Part shown: in pieces, positions 32,248-42,946 of the stretch
Layout: the number at the start of each line of letters is the position of its first letter
Position numbering within the stretch: the first letter of the stretch is position 1
Assembly: GCA_031763025.1 (NCBI GenBank)
Contig: JASSKH010000020.1
Location: 3,503,756 to 3,567,755 of the forward strand
Source of the DNA: Macrocystis pyrifera
Taxonomy: Eukaryota > Sar > Phaeophyceae > Laminariales > Laminariaceae
DNA: 64,000 bases
Direction of reading: 5' to 3'
Position numbers and translations under genes: made by a program
The notes under the pieces: model-generated
What the model was told of the DNA's origin: nothing
What the model saw: the letters and a program-made list of their open reading frames with translations, nothing else
Database searches by the model: none

Positions 32248-33540
32248 GTATACAAGATGTTGTGGTCCGAGTCGGCTTTAGCTGGGGGTGGAACCTGTGG
32301 GAATAGCTTCACATCATGTACTCTAGACCGATTGGCTTGGCGGGTTAGGAGGAAGTCGATGCGTTTACGGTCATTCGGGCTGGTGCTGTTGTGCGTATAC
32401 GATATTCCGCCCTTGCACCTGCTAAAAAACGTGTTGGCGAGAGCTACCTGCTAACTTGCAATTGTTGGAGAACGATCGAACGAAATATGTTGCCGATCTC
32501 GTTGTGAACATCACGTCCATATGCTCCAATCGCTCTACTTTGATCATCTCCGCATCCTTCTATCCTTTGCCGATTTCGTGCGTTGGCATCCGTCAGTCCG
32601 AATCTGTTCCATGAAGTCCGCTAGCTTCTGCCAGAAGTACGTTTCTTTTCAATGTCCTTGGCACAATCAGCTGGAGCATACGCAACGACGAAATTAACCG
32701 CCTGGCATTTGCCAGCTAGCTCGAAGCGCGAAGACATGATCCGTTCGTCAATGAAACTGGTGCGTGTACACAGACTTTCCGCACAACGATTCCTTCACAG
32801 GTAGACCTACTCCGTACAGTCCTCGCCTGGCAGCTGTTGTGTCGTGCCCTGATATACGAATTCGGTGCCAGGCCGCACGGAACGTCGTGCTGCTGGATCT
32901 CCGGGTTTCCTGCATGCCAATGAAGTCACAGCCGAGTTGCCGTCCCTTCGCCAGTACACTCTCGTCATGTCCGTACCCGTTCTTCCCCTTTACAGCCAGG
33001 GTGCGCACATTGTAGGTCGCTACCGCAAAATTGCCTCCTTCTGTCTCTTACGTGCCTCCCGTGCCGTTTGCTTTGCAAGCCGACGTGAGGCTCGGCCCAG
33101 CCTACGTTGTTACTTCTTTTATTTATATATATTCTCTGTAACGGGTGTGACTTTCCATTTCGTAGCCCGGTACACGCCTTGGTTTCCGTTTGCTGGGTGC
33201 AACCGTCCCACCCAACGGCGACACTTCCGTCCTTCCTGTCGTGCAAGCGCACCCTCGCTGTGGTCAGACTCTCCACTCGGCCGGCTGCTCACGTAGCGTT
33301 CTCGGCTGTGGTGAAATACCCGCCCCCCCTCGGGGGAAATTCCTGGATGTCAGGATTGAGAAGAAAAAACTCCACCATCACGTCACGCGGCCCTTGAAAT
33401 GAACAGGCCACTAGCTACACCGGGCAAGGTTTCTGCTCTATCCAGCCCGAGCCTCGATGCTCGTGTGCCGGTCGCTAGGCCATTGCAGATCCTGGCGGAC
33501 TCCGTCGGCCCACCTCATAGACGGGGTAGGCCCAATAGAG
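32248..33540 (-). mobile_element. LINE copy L1, 5' part (leader and endonuclease)
   Basis: Minus strand. 33540 to about 33060 is a leader-like stretch with CCCCCGAGGGGGG near 33330; its upper end is uncertain. It is followed by the endonuclease domain. It ends at the E2 target duplication and resumes at 26488. Confidence 0.7.
32252..33040 (-). pseudogene. LINE L1 AP-type endonuclease domain
   Basis: TYNVRTLAVKGKNGYG opens the domain, followed by CDFIGMQETRR (the metal-binding Glu of exonuclease-endonuclease-phosphatase folds), GLYGVGLPVKESLC and, after a one-base shift near 32750, FIDERIMSSRFELAGKCQ, NFVVAYAPADC. It ends with ADSDHNILY, the conserved SDH catalytic motif, right at the E2 junction. 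The enzyme nicks target DNA for target-primed reverse transcription. Several breaks make it inactive. Confidence 0.8.
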
Positions 33541-34843
33541 GAGGAATGACATGCTGGTAATATACTGATTCCTACTTACGTAACTTACGTATCTTAGTTT
33601 GACCTTAAAAATCCGGACAACCTCGAACCTCGACCGATTCGTCTCTGCTGCAATTCGACATATGACAGCTTAGAAGACCCTTTGCTTTCTGCTGTTGTCC
33701 GCGCGCAGTGCCAACAGCTGTCGGGTCGGCACTCATTCGTAAACCAACATGTGTTGATAATCCTCATTCCCCCCATGCCTGATATTGTCTTCGCTTACCT
33801 TTAGTCTCTCCTCCCTAGTCGTAACTCAGATCCAGGGTCACAAAGCAGGCTCTTCTCCCTCTTCCAGACTACGGTTCATGCCTTGTATTTTTTTCGTTGG
33901 AAGACCTTCAGCCTTTTCTCCCCTTGTCGACTCTTTGAGTTAAACGTGTCGATGATTTATGCCAACCTATCTATGTGAATAATGTAGGAAGACCCAATCC
34001 TTTGTATTATTGATACAACACGTCCGTGGAGTGAAATTCGAGACAATGTCCGAACGGCAAATATTCCAGATAATACAAACTTCCCCAGGCAAGGTCCGGG
34101 CCATATTCGACAAAAAACGAACCGGAGTTCATTCTCCACGAGAGAAAAAAACATCAACAAGCAGGAGGCTGTAGAACACTGGTGGCTCTAGCGTTATTTT
34201 TTTAGCTTTTGTTTTCACCTTGATCTCGTGTGCAGGGCGAGGTTCAGGATCAACCTCCCGTGATCGTATTAGCTGGCATGAACTCTGGGATGGAATATAG
34301 AGTGGTAATGTCAAAGTGCGCCACTCACTGGACTTCTGAAACAAACCACAAACGTCATCATGGCCCCTGCTGTGGAATCACCCTTCGCTAGTTTATAGGT
34401 AAGTCCATGCAGGTACTGCTGAGTAATTTTGATATATAAAGAGTGGATGAGGTCAAACGAGCATGTACGACGTCGAAACTCACCAAACACGTCAAAACCT
34501 GCTGCGACATCGTACCTGTCATTAGGAAGACGTTTGCCATACAAACATTTCCGTGTCTTGTGTGCCCCCCGCCCTCACGTGCGAGCTGCTATAAAACCTT
34601 TCCGGTGTCTCGTCTGCCCCTGCTCACGTGAGAACTTCTGTGTCAGTGCACGATATGGTATTGGCCGACGTCTGCTGGGAATCGTGGCTACAAACGGTTT
34701 ATCGCTTCGCCGAACCGACCCTGGTCGCATCCTGGGGAGTCACCGGCCAGTAGCCAATCACGAGGAAAAAGTGGAAATGCGCAACGGTTATCACGCAACT
34801 TGCTGAGCTGAGCATCGACCGATGGGTTGAACTTACACCTGAC
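33541..34843. other. No gene recognised
   Basis: Short open frames on both strands without family features. TCGTCTGCCCC/CTTGTGTGCCCCC near repeats occur at 34555-34620 next to two CACGTGAG-type words. Nothing else stands out. Confidence 0.4.
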
Positions 34844-35365
34844 GTGTATTTTAAAGTTACTATCATGATCGATTTCTCTAACGTTGTTCGACTATCGGTA
34901 CGAGCCACGTGGGGCAAAATCATTCGGCGTCGACGACACCTTTTCAGGGGAAAGATAGATAGAGAAGGGCTTCGATTTCACACACCGGGGGTGCGATATG
35001 TGCTCACTTTCTCTGCAAAGGTATTGGAATACCTGGTACCCTCCTTACAGGATGTGACGCAAGTTGATTTTTTCACGGTTTGTTCATTTATTCGAACTCA
35101 GGAGTCCGGCTCTATTACCAGATATATCACCGGCAGCATCGGGTTGGCAAGCAACGGCAGCAGGATGTACATGCGTCGGTTCCACGCGTTTCTGCCCTAC
35201 CTGCTAGTGAATTGGTGGGATCTGAAGGATCCTGGAGTGAACATTATACCGGATAATACAAAGAACAAGGAGAGTGCATCGCCTCGGATGGTTTTGGGGT
35301 TGTTCGCCACATCCGGATCTCACGCGGAAACACGTCGTACCCTAGACAATGGTGAGTACCTATAA
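34844..35365 (+). CDS. Hypothetical protein, possible first exon
   Basis: A 173-codon frame starting MYFKVTIMIDFSNVVRL. The residue mix looks protein-like, with a basic patch (IIRRRRHLFRGK), aromatic stretches (MYMRRFHAFLPYLLVNWW) and a polar end. It finishes soon after a strong splice-donor word (GTGAGT near 35350), so the real exon may stop there. I do not recognise a family, and no second exon was found with confidence. Confidence 0.3.
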   Translation: MYFKVTIMIDFSNVVRLSVRATWGKIIRRRRHLFRGKIDREGLRFHTPGVRYVLTFSAKVLEYLVPSLQDVTQVDFFTVCSFIRTQESGSITRYITGSIGLASNGSRMYMRRFHAFLPYLLVNWWDLKDPGVNIIPDNTKNKESASPRMVLGLFATSGSHAETRRTLDNGEYL

Positions 35366-35581
35366 CCTTTTCTCGTAGTACATACTGCTGCACACCATTT
35401 TTGAAAGACTTGCCCAGCCCTGTCACAAAAAATGACCTCTGTACGGAGATGTATCCTGGAAACAGGAAGTACTGCAACAATTACATCGCACGCACTACTT
35501 TAATGCGGAACCCACGTGATTAATCGGTTTAGCCCGCGCTACATATTTAGATATGGTATGAATTGTCCCGGTTTATTACCA

Positions 35582-35884
35582 GAGGACCGTTTATGTACAG
35601 AAACACGGGAACCAGGCATCATACCAGGGACCACATCACACCGAATCGAACCCCTGCGTTCAAAGTCTGGCCAACACGAAGTGCCTCAATCCTTACTTCA
35701 AGTTCCTCCGGTCTGCCAAGTATTACACACTAGGAGGACCGTTCATGTACAGGAACACGAGAACCAGGCATCATACCTGGGACCACCTCACACTGAATCG
35801 AACCCCTGTGTTCAAAGTCTGGCCAACACGAAGTGCCTCAATCCTGACTCCGAATTTCTCCGGTATACCATATATTACATGCTA
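35582..35884. repeat. Two-unit tandem repeat, 152-bp period, with a B-box-like word
   Basis: Units 35582-35733 and 35734-35884 share GAGGACCGT, AACCAGGCATCATACC, TCGAACCCCTG and CAAAGTCTGGCCAACACGAA. On the minus strand each has AGGGGTTCGATTC, matching the tRNA T-arm/B-box pattern, but no convincing A box or cloverleaf. Confidence 0.75.
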
Positions 35885-38173
35885 GAAGGCGTGTTCAAAC
35901 TACCTCAGAACATATATCTACCCACCAAAAATATAAGTACACGGCAATAACACACGTCGAAGACAACCCAGAAAGGGGTGTTTTTCGTGTGATCTCTGTA
36001 CAGGTATAAATTTGCGCCTTCGTGGGGCCGGCAAAGCTCCCAAACACTCCAAAGTCACGCAATGGCACGGGGGGCAACGGCAAACGAAGCCAGAAATTAC
36101 CCTGAAAACTCAACACGAAACTGTTACATATTTGCACGCACTCAAGCGTCAACCAAATGCACCCCACCGTAACAACACCTTGCCCCATGAAAACTCACAT
36201 CGTACCCGGCGAAACAACAGCAACACGATTCCGTCAAATCCCTACCCTGTGTGCAAAGAAGTAAACTTGTGCTCTATAATTGTTTCGTGATTTTTCGCGG
36301 ACGTAAAGAGCTCTGCTGATACTGTGAGATACGCATTCTCGAGACTGAGGGGATTGATTTATGACGATACCCCTGCCACCGACCCGGAGACGCGGACGGC
36401 CCAGGCAAGCGATCCAAAGTATTTCGAGACGTGTAGAAATCCTACAACAAGAACTGTCGTTTTGCGGCGACAAAAATGACGCACAGCAATTAATGGACAC
36501 GCGCGCGAGCATCACAACAGCCCGTGGAAGAGGAGGCTTCTAATATTACGCATTCATTACATCCACGTCGTCTATTCCTGTTGACCACTTCCTCGTGGTG
36601 CTACTGGTCCATCACTAGTACTATAGCCACTACGACTAATACTAGCGCAACTCCTCCTGCAACTACTATTGCTACGACTGAACTCGTGCGGTAACACCGT
36701 ACAGCGCGTTGTTCGTGCCCCTCGAGTCTACCAATACTGCACTACGGAGGCACCAGTTAGAATGTTTTGTTACATCACAACGGTAGTGGTGTGTTTTGTT
36801 CAAAATCCATCTCAGCAAACCCGTGTAACAAGCGCAGGCTTGTCTCACGCAAGAGACATCAGCATGAGAACTACAAGTTCTCGTTTACGCTGTCGACCAA
36901 TCTGTGCACACCTCGCGCTCAAAACACTAAACCAATTCGATGGAAGCAATCCAAAGGAACTTCGAATTATTTGCCCATCACAGTACGCAAAAAAAAAACG
37001 CGTTTCGTTCGACCGCGCTCAAGACTCCCAACCGAATCATTCACATCCCCTCCCTCAATCTGGCAAATCTGCATCAATGTTTCTCGAGGTTTCAACCAGC
37101 TACGACCTTGATGTGGGAAGGTCTATCCGGGCGTTACAGGTGGATCAACCACCGCCCGCCCCTGGTATCCTACTGCAGTAGAAGGCGGTCAACGGACAAG
37201 AGTTGCGCTTGTAGACACCTTTCACGACGCAAACTGATCCACATAAGGTAGGCCAATCCAACCGAGATGCGTTCTGAGCACACTTCTCCCGGGAAAAAAA
37301 CAAACAACCCAGAGTCCACCTAATTCATTGTTGACAGACCCGCACCTAGCAAGATACGTCTTTTTTTTCGAAACGGCCCTTGCGTAGATCACCTAGCTGT
37401 TGTGCACCTTCTATGCAGTAGGTGTTTGAAGTACGCGGAGGGAGGGGGGGGTCTCCACCGGCGTTGCTGGCAGCTGATCGAGGTATAAACTCGTCGAACG
37501 ATGTATCAGAGGGGCTGTCGCCCATAATAGACGACTCGTAGCTTTACTGCGAGCTTGTCGCCGGAAGGATAACATATACATGTTTTGTAAGGCACTACTG
37601 CCGAGATAAAGCCTCGCTAGATGACCACCACAGCACGGGAAACCGTAGAGAGTGCAGAAAATGCCCGTCGCTAAACCTCATCATTCCGCCGTGTTCGAGC
37701 AACCTTGAGCATGTTCTCTGAACTACACAATTGAGAGTAGCGTTAGTTTGATGATAACGCTCGTTGCATCGTACGATTCGTGATCAAGGTCTCCGAGATT
37801 CCCCCATGGGAAAAGCCTGTGTGCCGTAGTAACGACATTGCATGCCTGTCTAATGGCAGACCTGCTATACGGAATGGGTTGGTAGTCGCACGCCGTCGAG
37901 GCCGACAGTTTAATCGGTCGCCATATTCTCCCCGCCCTTTCGAAAGGTGTGGAGCAAGGGGTATGAGCACAACGTTTTGCCGGACTTGCTCGGGCTAGCT
38001 GGTGGTTCTGGTTCTGCAGGCGAGGCAGCATCCGGTTGAGGGCAAAACACGGAAAGGTTTGAAGAGGAGTCGCATTAAAAAAAGCTGAGGTGGACCAAGT
38101 GTGCCGCAGGATGTATTCCAATATGGTCTAAGACTGACAGAAAACGAGTGCATTTCATTGGTACAGCAATTGT
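35885..38173. other. No gene recognised
   Basis: Several 60-170-codon frames without family features. One (36361-36543) has an RRRGRPRQ AT-hook-like run. Other frames at 36669-37251 overlap each other in three phases, which argues against simple coding. A G-run sits at 37446-37450. Confidence 0.35.
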
Positions 38174-38282
38174 TATTACGGGGGACCATAGTTCACAGGA
38201 CCTATGGTATGCACAAAAAACTAAATATTTACCTATTCTTAGTGACAATATTTGATCTTATTTATTATGGTCCACCGTAATA
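38174..38282. mobile_element. MITE-like element, best complete copy
   Basis: 109 bp. The left end TATTACGGGGGACCATAG pairs with the right end CTATTTATTATGGTCC and CCGTAATA as an imperfect terminal inverted repeat of about 20 bp. The core is AT-rich with AATATTTACCTATTC. No coding capacity: a nonautonomous DNA-transposon type, superfamily not determined. Confidence 0.75.
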
Positions 38283-40027
38283 ATACCATAACACAGAACA
38301 ACAGAGAGACAGAGAGAGTGTCTGTCAGGAGCTGAAGATTTTACAATAGAATCGGCTGCCACAGCTTTTAATTTGTGCACGTACTGCTGCTACTTTCTGT
38401 GCTGTTGCTCGTCGATGCGTGACCGAACACAAACTTCCGTGGTGGAAATAGTTTTTCGGCACGTAAACAGTTGAATGTGTTAATACTGCTTGCTGTTGCA
38501 ATGGAGTCACTTCAACATGCTGCAGTACAATTCCGCCAACAAGAAAATAACCTACTCTAACAAGATAGCAAAAGGCACCTTTTGCGCGTGACGCTCGTGG
38601 AATTGGAAAAATATATATATTGCTCAGCGCTGAGCGCTTGTTAGTACTGACTATCATTATATGGCCACACCATAAGCTAGCTAAGCGTATGGTTGTTAGT
38701 GTGGGATCACAAGAAGGTTCTACGTAACATTTTAAATATATTGTGTATTTGTGCTGTCTGGTCCATCCATGCCATCGTAACAACGGTTCACAATGGATGT
38801 CCCGTCTTACCTACGTATTCTCGAGCACATTTTGCATGTATAGGATTGCCTGGGAGAATATGCGTGAGGCACAAAGTTTGATACAAGTACACCACTTGTC
38901 ATCGTTTCTGCTTGTTTTGAGCGTCTCAGCAGCCCTTTTTGAAAGAGGGGGCTATACGTTTTTGAATACCAGGTGTGATTCGGAACTTCTACCTACAGGT
39001 ACATCAAACGGAACTTTAGTCTTAACATTTATCCTCAGTCGTTAAACTGAGGTTTGTGCGGAACGTATCCATTCTTACCTTAAAAATTCATTCGGAAGCA
39101 GTGAGTGGTTTCCCTGTTTTTTCAAATGTGTTTGGTACAACTATACTACTGTTCGTGCCGTCCGTAACACAGTAGTGCGTACGACCCGCTCCATGGTACC
39201 ATTAAACCCGCGAAAGCTACACACCGCATACAATGGGGGATCAAATGCCGGGAAAATGTGTCTGTGGGTATAGTTCGTGTAGATCTATAGGTCGATACAG
39301 GCACCGCTTCAACATTGCGCCTTCGAAGTTTTGTGGAAATTTTGCATGCAAATTCGTTTGAGGTGGTCAATCTGGCGTAGTACAAGGAAATTTCTGCAGT
39401 GGCAGGATATTTCTAGTGCGTGTGGTGTTGCTCTGACGATCCTTACGCTTATATCGGGACGGAATATATACGGCGCTCGTACGGGTATTTGTTGGTGGTC
39501 CAGGACAGCGTTGATGCAGTAGCGATGCAGTATACTGTAGTAGAAGCACCATCATTCAGCTGTCAGTCGCTAGCGTGGTCGGGAGCGCCGCGGGTGCTGA
39601 GGCGCTGACCACGGCCGTCGACTGCGACCGCCGCCAGCAGAATTATTTGTTTCATTGAATATCGCAATTCCGACCATCAGCATTTTTAAATTAATTGTAC
39701 CCAAACACATGGGTGCTATTCTGCGACAGGATCGAATCTGCTCTCCTTGTCTACATACCTCTGGTACACTATACTTGTATACAGAGAGCACAACCTCTCA
39801 ATCTTATTCTCTCAACATTTTGCAGTACAGCAAAGTTACGGTCTACGCAAAAAGGTGACGTCTACGCAGATAGGCGAGAAAAAGGGTCAGTCTGACGAAG
39901 GTACCGTTACACTCGTGTATATATACCGTAGAGAAACATTTCACCAAGTCTTTCATGCAGCTTTGCTAAACACCCCGGTTTGTAGTTTAATCCTGCTGTA
40001 CGTATGCTCGTACCCTGTACGGATGCT
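38283..40027. other. No gene recognised
   Basis: Short open frames on both strands without recognisable domains or supporting codon pattern. AT-rich throughout. Confidence 0.35.
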
Positions 40028-40060
40028 AACCCCAACCCAAACCCTAACCCCTAACCCTAA
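40028..40060. repeat. Interstitial telomere-like repeat (CCCTAA)n
   Basis: CTAACCCCAACCCAAACCC followed by TAACCCCTAACCCTAA. About five TTAGGG-type units on the complementary strand, with variants. It lies 94 bp beyond the stop codon of the gene at 40154-40765. Confidence 0.8.
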
Positions 40061-40153
40061 GATGCGCAAACAGCTGTACAACATATTCCTTCTGTGGAAT
40101 GCACGCCAGTAGGTGGACAAACTTATCGTTTCATCGATATTTCAGGCCTATAG

Positions 40154-40765
40154 CTATACATTGACCTTGAACGCAATGCCTAGGATCTCACCCCTCGTGT
40201 GCGCTGTGAAAGCCACGTTTGCGTACGGAATGATGTTGGACGTTAGCGCGGTAATGTGGAAGTCCTTCTTCTCCCTTGCGATGGAGTATACCTTATCCTT
40301 GAACCGCCGCCACTGTCCGCTCTCCTCAAAGAATCCGTACACCCGCACATCCTGACAGTCCATCGGAAACGGCACCTGAGTGGGCTGCGTGCGACCTCTC
40401 GGGCACATGCGGTGGTCTCTCATCAGGAAGTACACCACACTCTGCGTGTGGGCCGTGTCTTCAGTCGTTTTCTCCAGGTCTCCCGCCAAGTTACCGCCGG
40501 TGTTACCCACATTGAGGTGAAGGCCGATAGAGCTGACGATGGTCTCGAGGTGTTCAGTGGTCCTCCTCTTGTCCTCTTGGACGACCCAGTATGAGACACA
40601 GTAGTTGCTCTTGTTGGCCAGGACAAGTCGCGGTTCGGGCCTCCAGAACGCAGTCCGCAACTGTAATGACGCGATGAGCCCACGGCCGACTTCGTTTAGC
40701 ACCGGAGCTCGGACTTCGTCGAATTTGTCCAGGCTGTTGCGGATCTTGCTGTTACACGTTCCCAT
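40154..40765 (-). CDS. Unrecognised protein with N-myristoylation-type start (paralogue of 59180-59770)
   Basis: 203 residues from ATG at 40765. An upstream in-frame ATG at 40966 exists, but the internal one is chosen because it gives MGTCNSKI, a classic MGxxxS myristoylation start with a nearby Cys for palmitoylation, and the paralogue begins the same way. Shared with the paralogue: EPRLVLANKS, VSYWVVQEDKRRT, SSIGLHLN, YFLMRDHRM, TQPTQVPFP, VRVYGFF and FKDKVYSIA. The alternating hydrophobic pattern suggests a beta-sandwich domain. It ends in a C-terminal extension of about 30 residues. It is predicted to sit on the cytosolic face of a membrane. Function unknown to me. Confidence 0.75.
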   Translation of the reverse strand: MGTCNSKIRNSLDKFDEVRAPVLNEVGRGLIASLQLRTAFWRPEPRLVLANKSNYCVSYWVVQEDKRRTTEHLETIVSSIGLHLNVGNTGGNLAGDLEKTTEDTAHTQSVVYFLMRDHRMCPRGRTQPTQVPFPMDCQDVRVYGFFEESGQWRRFKDKVYSIAREKKDFHITALTSNIIPYANVAFTAHTRGEILGIAFKVNV

Positions 40766-42837
40766 CCCCCCCGGGTAGGTTGAACACTGCAGAGGCAGGT
40801 GATTGATTTCTTTCGGTACTCGATCGGTGCAAAGTTGACTGCGCTGTGAAAGATGGGTGATGAACAGGGAGATGACTGCAACGAGTGCGTGTAAGATACA
40901 ATGCCTGCGTACCTGGGACGGGTCTTGTCCTTTACGCAAGGCAACGCTCAATGACGTCACCGTCATGCTCGCATCCTCCTACAGTACGTCATTCTTGCCA
41001 TCGTCATCAAACGTTGTTCACAGAATAGCCCAGGGGGAATCTGCCGGCGACGTTCTCCCCACCGTCAACCACTCGTAGATATTTCCGGGGGCGCTCGGAG
41101 TCAGCAGTGTGGTGCTTCACTGCAACCTTAAACCCCTGAAGTTTATATACCAGGTATCTATCTGCCTCCTCCAACGACCACAATTCTTTTTTTTTTTGGG
41201 CCGCTTGTGTGTACGTTTTCACGATTTAAACAAAACAATATATCGTTATAGGCCATCTTTTAAGCAACTTTCATTACTGTGCGTGCTTCCGAGGGTATTT
41301 TTCATTATTGTGGTATTTGCCTCGTCCTACGTGTTTATACACGAAACAGCACACCTTCAGCCGTTAGTACACGTGCCAGGGCTTTAGAAGAAGCGGATGC
41401 AAGTATTGCGCTGGAATCCCGCGACAGAGGCGTGGTATAGTATTCTCGTACACATCCCCCGGTTTTTCCCAGTATAGATAACATTTTGCCCTAGAACATA
41501 ATGTCTCTATCCAAACACAGGGATACCCCCAAACGAATTTGAGGTACGTAAAGAGGGCGGATTAATGTACATGCAACGGCATGTCGCGAAAAAGGACAAT
41601 AATGTTCATGCCTCAAATTGTTTGCCCCAGCACAAATAGCCTCAGTACAAACACAGGAATACCACCGAACGAAGTGTTTTTACGTAGAGCGGGCGGATTA
41701 AACGAAAACGAAACAAAATTGTATCCTACATCGGATTGGTGTCAAGTGCAATTGTTTGTGCACTGTCATCGAAAAAGGTGAGAAACCGCCTCGAACGTCA
41801 TTGGTCTGCGGCGGAAAAGTGCGTCAACTATGTCTCGCCAACATGTACGGCGTGGACTATCGCGCGAAGTTTGTTTCCAACAGCTTTCCTTTGTTGCGAA
41901 CTATATGTTCTGCGCAACCTACCCACTCCGTTTATTTAGCCACGCACGATTCGTTTTTTTTTTTTTCTGGCGTCAGCGCAACGAATAATAAGCGAGTCAT
42001 CCGCATCCCTGACGACTACACAAATAAGTACCTGGTATGCCATAGTCGAACATTGTTCTTGCGCGGCTGGCTGCTCGATCGCAACCCAGGCGTTGTCTCC
42101 ACCAGTGTACGATCACAGCAGTAAGCCCACCAACAAAAATGCACGACCACACCAACCTGGCACAGCAGTAGTCCCCTGGACAGCCTGCGTTACGACAGCT
42201 GTTACGCTAACGGCATATGCCTGTGTGGTTCAGTAGATACAGTAGTGACGGCATGTATATGCGATAACAAATTACTTTTCCCGACTGTGCTAGGTACGCC
42301 TGAGTGAAATCCGTCGTATTGAGGGATGGCGAGATTAATGGTGTACGACGCCGTAGCTGATGTAGGCGCTTGGACTCGATTGCCGATGACCGATCAATAC
42401 ACAGTCTATGTTTGAGGCAAACGCCAGGTTACGGTGAGGCGACCTGTACCAGAAAAGGCCACACAAAGAAAGAGAAGACGACGAGATGGTGTGTTGACCC
42501 CGAGCCACAAAGTTGATTGATTGATCCGTTCAGCAATTGAAAGCTGATGGTGAGTAAAGATAGAGTGAGCTCGTATGGGAGCGGTGCGCGTGTGCGCTGA
42601 CAGCACAGAAAGAAGAATCAAGACCCTTACAACCGGTTCCAAACAAACTAAAACCGGGAAGGACCCTTCTATTCAGCTGGAAGAAACAGCAGGGAAGAAC
42701 CCTACAACAGCTTAACTCTATTAATAGCAGCCGATATCGTTCAGGGTACGATCTCATGACCCTGTGTAATTTTGTTTTGCTACGTTAACCATATCCTGTG
42801 ATACAGGTCCCGCAGAGATGATGATTCTACCTTTTCC
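40766..42837. other. No gene recognised
   Basis: 41500-41560 and 41637-41700 are related direct repeats (AAACACAGGGATACC with GGGCGGATTAA, against AAACACAGGAATACC with GGGCGGATTAA). The remaining open frames are short. Confidence 0.4.
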
Positions 42838-42851
42838 ATGATTTACCAGTA

Positions 42852-42946
42852 CGTACGGGGGGAAACTACAGTAAACAGGACCAATATTGTTAGTAATAAT
42901 AGCAAAGTATGTAGGTTTTTGTGTATACCGCGGGTCCCCCATAATA
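42852..42946. mobile_element. MITE-like element, diverged copy
   Basis: Left TACGGGGGGAAACTACAGTA, core with AGTATGTAGGTTTTTGTG, right ATACCGCGGGTCCCCC, then ATAATA. Same layout as 38174-38282. Confidence 0.6.

Larger units (their letters stand above)
26485..32251 (-). mobile_element. Gypsy/chromovirus LTR retrotransposon copy E2, nested in LINE L1
   Basis: Body 26489-32247 with target duplication GTAT (26485-26488, 32248-32251) and 232-bp LTRs that match E1's by eye. Nearly identical to E1 throughout. It sits in the LINE just after the endonuclease SDH motif. The single gag-pro-pol frame (31808 to 26799) is broken by seven small indels relative to E1 or to the open frame: -1 near 31012, -1 near 30663, +1 near 30378, +2 near 29618, +1 near 28797, -1 near 27117, -1 near 26948. 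Confidence 0.95.

Noticed and set aside
35640-35720. Possible tRNA gene
   Set aside because: B-box-like word present, but no A box at proper spacing and no cloverleaf pairing.
36361-36543. 60-codon frame with an AT-hook-like RRRGRPRQ
   Set aside because: Too short, no neighbours or homologous copy, and the run is easily produced by chance.
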